A stretch of 5,914 bases of DNA from an uncultured beta proteobacterium. Lineage in GTDB: Bacteria > Pseudomonadota > Gammaproteobacteria > Burkholderiales > Burkholderiaceae_C. Under the pieces are notes generated by a model. It was not told where the DNA came from and ran no database searches. It saw only the letters and a list, made by a program, of their open reading frames with translations. Every line of letters starts with the position of its first letter. Position 1 is the first letter of the stretch. A program made the translations under genes and the position numbers. This document shows, piece by piece, positions 1 through 4,084 of the stretch. The stretch spans positions 1-5,914 of the forward strand of contig CAIOLZ010000298.1 in assembly GCA_903859265.1 (NCBI GenBank), given 5' to 3'.

Positions 1-229
1 CGGCACCACGGGTCGAGCTATCGCGACTGTACTTCAGAATGATCCCGGCCACAGTTATGGCTGTAGACGCAATCTTGGGGTGCGCTATCGTTGCTTGAAT
101 TAGCAAGTCGCGCACCTGCTCGTCGGTCGTTATGAGAGTGGCCGCGCCGATCAAAAGCGCCACAACCGTGTGGCTCGTGATGTTTTTAGAACGAAACCAC
201 TCCGCGAAGGATCGAACCATCTCGTTCAT
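1..229 (-). CDS. Holin-like small membrane protein (partial, C-terminus outside window)
   Basis: The reading frame opens with an ATG at 229-227 and stays open to position 1, giving 76 residues with the stop outside the window. The N-terminus is a short amphipathic stretch (MNEMVRSFAEWFRSKN). Two hydrophobic segments follow, at about residues 20-35 (HTVVALLIGAATLI) and 53-67 (IASTAITVAGIILKY), separated by a polar loop with TTDEQVRD and AHPK. A basic tail begins at about residue 66. This hairpin-like layout is what small phage holins show, and I recall similar 'SHT..A.L....AHP..A......GI.LKY' proteins in prophages, but I cannot name a family. The start overlaps the stop of the upstream proline-rich gene in an ATGA, so translation is probably coupled. 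The existence of the gene is fairly secure. The holin role is inference, and a non-phage small membrane protein is possible. Confidence 0.55.
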   Translation of the reverse strand, partial: MNEMVRSFAEWFRSKNITSHTVVALLIGAATLITTDEQVRDLLIQATIAHPKIASTAITVAGIILKYSRDSSTRGA

Positions 230-351
230 TTCTTCGGCTCGGTCGCAGGCGTCGGTTGTGTCGGTGGTGGCTGGCCGGGCGGGGGAGGCATGATCGGTGG
301 AGGGGGTTGAGAGATGGGAGAATCTGGTTTTGGTGGTGCAGTTGTAGGCAT
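226..351 (-). CDS. Proline-rich 41-residue peptide
   Basis: A short frame runs from ATG 351-349 to TGA 228-226. It encodes 41 residues, of which nearly half are proline, in runs such as PPPPIMPPPPGQPPP, with Thr and Gln between them and a Lys-Lys end. There is no signal peptide, lipobox, cysteine or membrane segment, so it should be soluble and extended. Support for translation is positional. AAAGGAG lies 8 bases before the ATG and overlaps the stop of the 130-residue gene upstream, and the TGA stop overlaps the next ATG as ATGA. An in-frame TAG two codons before the ATG rules out an upstream extension. Its function is unknown. In some phages a small proline-rich outer spanin (Rz1-like) sits by the holin, but those are lipoproteins and this has no lipidation signal. 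It might instead be a coupling leader peptide. Confidence 0.5.
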   Translation of the reverse strand: MPTTAPPKPDSPISQPPPPIMPPPPGQPPPTQPTPATEPKK

Positions 352-359
352 GGGCTACG

Positions 360-366
360 CTCCTTT
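360..366 (-). promoter_or_regulatory. Ribosome binding site of the proline-rich gene
   Basis: On the minus strand AAAGGAG lies 8 bases before the ATG at 351 and overlaps the TAA stop (367-365) of the gene before it. This is the strongest Shine-Dalgarno match in the minus-strand cassette and is the main reason to accept the 41-residue frame as a gene. Confidence 0.6.
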
Positions 367-757
367 AGTAATGCGGTGGAATCGTGCTGCCCGCATCCTC
401 GGGGGGTTGTTGCCTAAAAGCATACACCGCTGGAAGTTGTTGCGAATGGAAAATATGCGCAGGATCGGAAGAAGCCTTGCGAAAAGTAACCTCGATGGTG
501 ACGATCGTCCCGAGCGTCATTAGGAAGAGCGTGCCGACCGCACAGATAGCGAGGATCCAATTCAGCTTTAGGCTGTTCTGTTCGTGTTGCTTCTCCTGTT
601 CAAGCACTGCGCCTGTGGCTTGATTCATAAAGTCCTCCGCTTTGGCCTTAAGCCCTTTCTGGCCATTGCCGTAGAGATCCCGGTGCATATCGCTTACCAC
701 GCGCATCAAAGTGGCAAGCTGCTGTCCCTGGGTAGCACCGAAATTTATCTCCGACAC
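365..757 (-). CDS. Hypothetical one-helix membrane protein, phage-like cassette
   Basis: The frame encodes 130 residues, from a GTG at 757-755 to TAA at 367-365. No in-frame ATG or TTG lies between an upstream TAG and this GTG, and a G-rich GGTGGT-type stretch precedes it, so GTG is the best start, although the ribosome site is weak. Residues 1-65 are polar and helical (MHRDLYGNGQKGLKAKAEDF, then VLEQEKQHEQ), likely a short coiled or amphipathic region. A single strong membrane segment lies at about residues 66-90 (LNWILAICAVGTLFLMTLG). The tail at 91-130 is polar with QQPPEDAGSTIPP. There is no signal peptide and no enzyme motif. I do not recognise the family. Its place between two other small membrane proteins and a proline-rich peptide suggests a shared membrane role, possibly in phage lysis or an inner-membrane spanin-like function. 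Confidence 0.6.
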   Translation of the reverse strand: MSEINFGATQGQQLATLMRVVSDMHRDLYGNGQKGLKAKAEDFMNQATGAVLEQEKQHEQNSLKLNWILAICAVGTLFLMTLGTIVTIEVTFRKASSDPAHIFHSQQLPAVYAFRQQPPEDAGSTIPPHY

Positions 758-820
758 ATCACCACCCCCAATTAGAGTCTACCGTCAGCCAAAAAGGATG
801 TTCACTTTTGACCTTTGCTA

Positions 821-1030
821 TTACTGCGAAGACGGTCTTTCTCCCCTATCATGCTCCTGCTTAACGCCTTCCGCGCGCGAAGATTTACGAGCTTCTTCGA
901 GCAACTCGGTCAGGCGGCCGTTCATCGTCTTTTGGTTGCGATTCAGCAACGCAACAATAATTGAGCCAAAGGTAACAATTACCGTTCCCAGTCCGCCGAT
1001 TGCCGCCACAACCACCGCGTCGCTAACCAT
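821..1030 (-). CDS. Small one-helix membrane protein, phage/holin-like
   Basis: The frame encodes 69 residues from ATG 1030-1028 to TAA 823-821. AAAGG sits 6 bases before this ATG, which favours it over an in-frame TTG at 1048 that would add six residues. A hydrophobic helix fills residues 5-30 (AVVVAAIGGLGTVIVTFGSI). It is followed by NRNQKTMNGRLTELLEEARK, a basic amphipathic segment, and then a charged tail (KQEHDRGERPSSQ). One N-terminal helix followed by an 'NGRLTELLE...AEG' segment is a layout I associate with small proteins in prophage lysis regions of Proteobacteria; this is from memory only. It is the first gene of the minus-strand series, and its start codon is only 35 bases from the sodB start codon on the other strand. 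Confidence 0.6.
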   Translation of the reverse strand: MVSDAVVVAAIGGLGTVIVTFGSIIVALLNRNQKTMNGRLTELLEEARKSSRAEGVKQEHDRGERPSSQ

Positions 1031-1065
1031 CAATCGCCTTTCTTGCAACCAAACCAGAGGATTTC

Positions 1066-1647
1066 ATGGAACATACCCTGCCCGCCTTGCCCTACGCCAT
1101 CGACGCATTGGCCCCTGCTTACTCCAAGGAAACGTTGGAATATCACCATGGCAAACACCATAACGCCTATGTTGTTAACCTGAATAATCTTCAAAAGGGC
1201 ACTGAATTCGAGAACCTGACCCTGGAAGAAATTATCAAAAAATCCACCGGCGGCATTTACAACAATTCCGCTCAAATCTGGAACCACACGTTTTTCTGGA
1301 ACTGCATGAAACCGGCTGGCGGTGGTGAACCCTCCGGTGCTCTGGCAACCGCCATTACCGCCAAGTGGGGCAGCTACGCCGCTTTCAAAGAGGCTTTTGT
1401 CAAGTCTGCCGTCGGGAACTTTGGTTCCGGCTGGACCTGGCTGGTGAAAAAACCGGATGGAAGTGTTGACATTGTCAACACCGGCGCAGCAGGCACCCCT
1501 TTGACAACGGCCGACAAGGCGCTGTTGACAGTGGACGTATGGGAGCATGCCTACTACATCGACTACCGTAACCTGCGTCCCAAGTTTGTTGAGACGTTCC
1601 TGGACAAATTGGTGAACTGGGAGTTTGCCCAAGCCAACTTTGCGTGA
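1066..1647 (+). CDS. sodB: Superoxide dismutase [Fe]
   Basis: This is a cytoplasmic enzyme that converts superoxide to oxygen and hydrogen peroxide. The 193 residues match the usual length of Fe-type SodB, and the whole protein aligns readily with E. coli SodB. The metal ligands are visible: His27 (EYHHGKHH), His74 (WNHTFFW), and Asp157 and His161 in the signature DVWEHAYY. The second-shell Tyr35 and Gln70 (NNSAQIWNH) are present, and Gln at that position together with TGAAGTPLT marks the iron rather than the manganese type. The start is the ATG at 1066, with AGAGGA at 1056-1061; the next ATG would remove the conserved N-terminus. A terminator follows 33 bases after the stop. The gene is head to head with a phage-like cassette, so its promoter must lie within or across that small gene. 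No Fur box or other operator could be identified with confidence. Confidence 0.97.
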   Translation: MEHTLPALPYAIDALAPAYSKETLEYHHGKHHNAYVVNLNNLQKGTEFENLTLEEIIKKSTGGIYNNSAQIWNHTFFWNCMKPAGGGEPSGALATAITAKWGSYAAFKEAFVKSAVGNFGSGWTWLVKKPDGSVDIVNTGAAGTPLTTADKALLTVDVWEHAYYIDYRNLRPKFVETFLDKLVNWEFAQANFA

Positions 1648-1680
1648 TCCGAAGCACTGACTTCTGAACTTTAAGCACCC

Positions 1681-1708
1681 AAAAAACCGACCACTTGGTC
1701 GGTTTTTT
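1681..1708. terminator. Bidirectional intrinsic terminator between sodB and the DUF192 gene
   Basis: A perfect 12-base inverted repeat, AAAAAACCGACC (1681-1692) and GGTCGGTTTTTT (1697-1708), encloses the four-base loop ACTT. The GC core is six pairs, flanked by A and T runs on both sides, so a U-tract is produced in either direction. It ends plus-strand sodB transcripts and minus-strand DUF192 transcripts. Its right edge overlaps the TAA stop (1709-1707) of the DUF192 gene. Confidence 0.92.
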
Positions 1709-2159
1709 AATTTTCGAACGGCTTTCCACCCAATTTGGCACCGGCTTTGATGCCTTTGCGGGCAAACCAGCCCTGGTTCATTTCCAACACAAAACGCACC
1801 GGTTTGGTGGAGCAGTGCGAGACCGTGGTTTGGGGCTTCATATCTTCCAGATTGACGATGGTGCCGTCATCGGCGATGAAGGCTGCCGTCAGTGGCAGTA
1901 TGGTGTTTTTCATCCAGAAGCACTGTTGACTCGGGCTGGTAAACACGAACAACATGCCGTTTTGCTGTGGCATTTCCGTACGGAACATGAGCCCGATTGC
2001 ATGTTGCTCGGGTGTCAGAGCCAATTCGGTGTCGATTTGGTAGAAACCTGCCGTGAGCATGATTCGGGGTAGTCCGGTTTGCGGCTTGTCCGTTTGGGCA
2101 TATGCGCAGGCCGACGCGAATACACCGATAAAAGCCAAAAATTTCAAAAGATTTTTCAT
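1707..2159 (-). CDS. Exported DUF192 family protein
   Basis: The frame encodes 150 residues from ATG 2159 to TAA 1709-1707. Residues 1-21 form a signal peptide: Lys at 2 and 6, a hydrophobic core (LLKFLAFIGVFA), and a likely cleavage after AYA at 21. A cysteine at 18 in ASAC gives a weak lipobox, so lipidation cannot be excluded. The mature part carries the DUF192 pattern: EQHAIGLMFRTEMP (51-64), NGMLFVF (67-73), CFWMKNTILPL (80-90), AFIADDGTIV (93-102), and a C-terminal WFARKGIKAGAKL typical of the fold. The family has no settled biochemical function; members are small secreted or periplasmic domains. An upstream TTG at 2177 would add six residues ahead of the Lys, and neither start has a good ribosome site. 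I chose 2159 because it gives a normal signal peptide. It is divergent from icd. Confidence 0.88.
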   Translation of the reverse strand: MKNLLKFLAFIGVFASACAYAQTDKPQTGLPRIMLTAGFYQIDTELALTPEQHAIGLMFRTEMPQQNGMLFVFTSPSQQCFWMKNTILPLTAAFIADDGTIVNLEDMKPQTTVSHCSTKPVRFVLEMNQGWFARKGIKAGAKLGGKPFEN

Positions 2160-2202
2160 GGCGATATTGTGCTGCAACAGCTCGTCGGCTACCCATCGAA
2201 TG

Positions 2203-2215
2203 GCTCAAGTTGAGC
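2203..2215. promoter_or_regulatory. 13-base palindrome in the DUF192-icd divergent promoter region
   Basis: GCTCAA, a central G and TTGAGC form a perfect inverted repeat with 6-base arms, roughly midway between the two divergent start codons. It lies immediately upstream of the proposed icd -35 element. It could be a dimeric regulator site, but no family can be assigned and a chance occurrence is possible. Confidence 0.3.
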
Positions 2216-2220
2216 AGGCG

Positions 2221-2247
2221 TTCACAAAAAATCTTTGCGACTAGAAT
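2221..2247 (+). promoter_or_regulatory. Candidate sigma70-type promoter of icd
   Basis: TTCACA (2221-2226, one mismatch to TTGACA) and TAGAAT (2242-2247, one mismatch to TATAAT) are separated by 15 bases, which is shorter than the ideal 17. Transcription would begin near 2254, leaving a leader of about 25 bases before the ATG at 2278. It is the best match in the divergent region on this strand. Confidence 0.4.
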
Positions 2248-2277
2248 TCCCGCGGTATCCGATAAAGAATGCCTTCC

Positions 2278-3537
2278 ATGCCTACCTACCGACACATCCA
2301 GATCCCTGCCGAAGGCCAAAAAATCACGGTAAAAAAGGATGGATCGCTGAACGTCCCTGACCAGCCCATCATTGCGTTTATCGAGGGCGACGGAACCGGC
2401 GCCGACATCACACCTGTAATGCGCAAAGTGGTGGACGCAGCGGTCGCAAAAGCTTACGGTGGTGAAAAAAAGATCCAATGGATGGAAGTTTTTGCGGGGG
2501 AAAAAGCAACCCGAATTTATGGTCCGGATGAATGGTTGCCTGTGGAGACCTTGCAAGCAGTGCGGGACTATGTGGTCTCCATCAAGGGGCCATTAACCAT
2601 GCCCGCCGGGAGTGCAATCCGCTCACTCAATGTGGCATTGCGACAGGAACTTGATTTGTTTGTATGCCTGAGGCCGATTCAATATTTTGATGGCGTCCCC
2701 AGCCCGGTCAAAGAACCCGAAAAAACCAATATGGCAGTCTTTCGTGAAAACTCGGAAGACATCTATGCAGGAATTGAATTTGAAGCTGAAAGTGACAACG
2801 CAAGGAAGCTCATCAAAATCTTGCAGGATGAGTTCGGGATCCGCAACATCCGCTTCCCCGGTACCTCCGGCATTGGCATCAAGCCGGTTTCGCGCGAGGG
2901 TACCGAGCGGCTGGTTCGCAAAGCGATCCAGTATGCAATCGACCATGACAAGCCCAATGTGACGATTGTTCACAAGGGCAACATCATGAAATTCACCGAA
3001 GGCAGTTTTCGTGATTGGGCTTACGCCTTGGCGATTCGCGAGTTCGGTGCACAACAAATCGACGGCGGTCCCTGGTGCAGATTCAAGAACCCCAGAACCG
3101 GAAAGCCCATCATCGTCAAGGACGCGGTTGCGGATTCGTTTCTGCAGCAGATTTTGTTGCGCCCGGTGGAGTACAGCGTGATCGCTACGCTTAATCTTAA
3201 CGGCGACTACATTTCCGACGCATTGGCGGCGCAGGTTGGAGGCGTTGGAATCGCGCCCGGAGCCAATATGAATGACACGGTCGCCATGTTCGAAGCGACC
3301 CATGGCGCTGCGTCAAAGTATGCCGGCAAAGATTATGTCAATCCGGGCTCTGAAATTCTGTCGGCTGAAATGATGCTGCGGCACATTGGTTGGATCGAGG
3401 CCGCGGACCTGATTATCCGATCCATGAAGAAGTCCATCCTCAGCAAAAAAGTGACCTACGACCTGGCGCGGCTGATGGATGGCGCTACTCAGGTGAGCTG
3501 TTCTGGGTTTGGTCAGGTAATGATCGCCAACATGTAG
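2278..3537 (+). CDS. icd: Isocitrate dehydrogenase [NADP+]
   Basis: This is the cytoplasmic TCA-cycle enzyme that oxidatively decarboxylates isocitrate to 2-oxoglutarate with NADP+. From ATG 2278 it has 419 residues, close to E. coli Icd (416). An ATG at 2269 would add MPS, but AAAGA (2264-2268) touches it and sits 9 bases before 2278, and homologues start near here, so 2278 is preferred. Substrate residues are intact: Ser116, Asn118, Arg122, Arg132, Arg156, Tyr163, Lys233, Asp286, Asp310 and Asp314. NADP-specificity residues Lys347, Tyr348, Asn355, Tyr394 and Arg398 are present. Ser116 matches the E. coli AceK phosphorylation site (Ser113). The loop before it reads LTMPAGSAIRS instead of the usual LTTPVGGGIRS, and THGAASKYAG replaces THGTAPKYAG. 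No terminator is evident downstream, so readthrough into clpS is possible. Confidence 0.95.
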   Translation: MPTYRHIQIPAEGQKITVKKDGSLNVPDQPIIAFIEGDGTGADITPVMRKVVDAAVAKAYGGEKKIQWMEVFAGEKATRIYGPDEWLPVETLQAVRDYVVSIKGPLTMPAGSAIRSLNVALRQELDLFVCLRPIQYFDGVPSPVKEPEKTNMAVFRENSEDIYAGIEFEAESDNARKLIKILQDEFGIRNIRFPGTSGIGIKPVSREGTERLVRKAIQYAIDHDKPNVTIVHKGNIMKFTEGSFRDWAYALAIREFGAQQIDGGPWCRFKNPRTGKPIIVKDAVADSFLQQILLRPVEYSVIATLNLNGDYISDALAAQVGGVGIAPGANMNDTVAMFEATHGAASKYAGKDYVNPGSEILSAEMMLRHIGWIEAADLIIRSMKKSILSKKVTYDLARLMDGATQVSCSGFGQVMIANM

Positions 3538-3629
3538 CTGGCGCCGGACGGCGATTTACGGCTGAGGGCTTGTTTGCCGCCAAATCGTCACCAATTCAGG
3601 GTGGTGCTGCAGTGTTTGGCTGTGGCCGA

Positions 3630-3635
3630 TAGAAT
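3630..3635 (+). promoter_or_regulatory. -10-like element directly before clpS
   Basis: TAGAAT lies 7 bases before the clpS ATG at 3643 and is the same hexamer as in the proposed icd promoter. A transcript driven by it would begin almost at the ATG itself. No convincing -35 element is found 16-18 bases upstream, so it is weak evidence by itself. Confidence 0.3.
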
Positions 3636-3642
3636 CTTTCGC

Positions 3643-4005
3643 ATGGCCACAGACAAACCCGAAAAACCTCCTCTTTCGCCCGTTCGGCAGCCGCAACGTG
3701 ACGAGGGTGACTCCGTTGTATTGGAGCGCCGGACGCAGCGGACCCAGCCCCCGCAGATGTACCAGGTCGTCATGCTCAATGACGACTACACGCCCATGGA
3801 ATTTGTGGTGGTTGTGATTCAGGAGTTTTTTGGCAAGGATCTGGAGGCGGCAACGCAAATCATGCTGAAAATTCATCTGGACGGCAAAGGCGTTTGTGGC
3901 GTGTATTCCAAGGACGTTGCGGCCACCAAAGTGGATCAGGTCCTTGATGCTGCACACAAGGCCGGGCACCCATTGAAATGCATCAGTGAGCCCGTCGAAT
4001 TTTGA
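3643..4005 (+). CDS. clpS: ATP-dependent Clp protease adaptor ClpS
   Basis: This adaptor of the N-degron pathway binds proteins with Leu, Phe, Tyr or Trp at the N-terminus and delivers them to ClpA. The 120 residues consist of a disordered, Pro- and Gln-rich N-terminal extension (1-37), which in the family engages ClpA, and a folded core (38-118). The core has the family hallmark MLNDDYTPMEFVV (44-56), with Asn46 and Asp47-Asp48 contacting the substrate amino group and Met52 as the gatekeeper. It also has MLKIH (74-78), whose Met74 and His78 line the pocket, and GVCGVYSKDVAATKV. An in-frame TTG at 3574 would add 23 residues of unconvincing sequence, so ATG 3643 is chosen although it has no Shine-Dalgarno sequence. 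clpA follows after 79 bases. Confidence 0.95.
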   Translation: MATDKPEKPPLSPVRQPQRDEGDSVVLERRTQRTQPPQMYQVVMLNDDYTPMEFVVVVIQEFFGKDLEAATQIMLKIHLDGKGVCGVYSKDVAATKVDQVLDAAHKAGHPLKCISEPVEF

Positions 4006-4084
4006 AGAGAATGCCAGAGCTTGAAGGCCTGTTGTTCAAAAACGGTTTACAGTTAATCATCAACGCAAGGCAGAAGGAAATCAC

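Noticed and set aside
758..820. Imperfect hairpin (CAAAAG and CTTTTTG on the minus strand) between the first two small genes
   Set aside because: The stem is AT-rich and has a bulge and no U-tract, so it is too weak to call a terminator.
314..1163. Several plus-strand frames across the small-gene cassette
   Set aside because: They are rich in Cys, Ser and Arg without domains, lack ribosome sites, and lie opposite minus-strand frames that have good spacing and membrane segments.
1030..1632. A 200-codon open frame on the minus strand opposite sodB
   Set aside because: It is antisense to the full, strongly conserved sodB gene and its predicted protein has no family features.
1867..2556. A 229-codon minus-strand frame across DUF192 and the start of icd
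   Set aside because: It overlaps the well-supported DUF192 gene in another frame on the same strand and crosses its promoter region; the translation looks random.
2623..3303. A 226-codon minus-strand frame opposite icd
   Set aside because: It is antisense to conserved icd sequence, with no independent support.
4006..4084. Possible separate clpA promoter (TTTACA at 4046 or TTGTTC at 4032)
   Set aside because: No acceptable -10 hexamer lies at the right distance from either; cotranscription with clpS is simpler.
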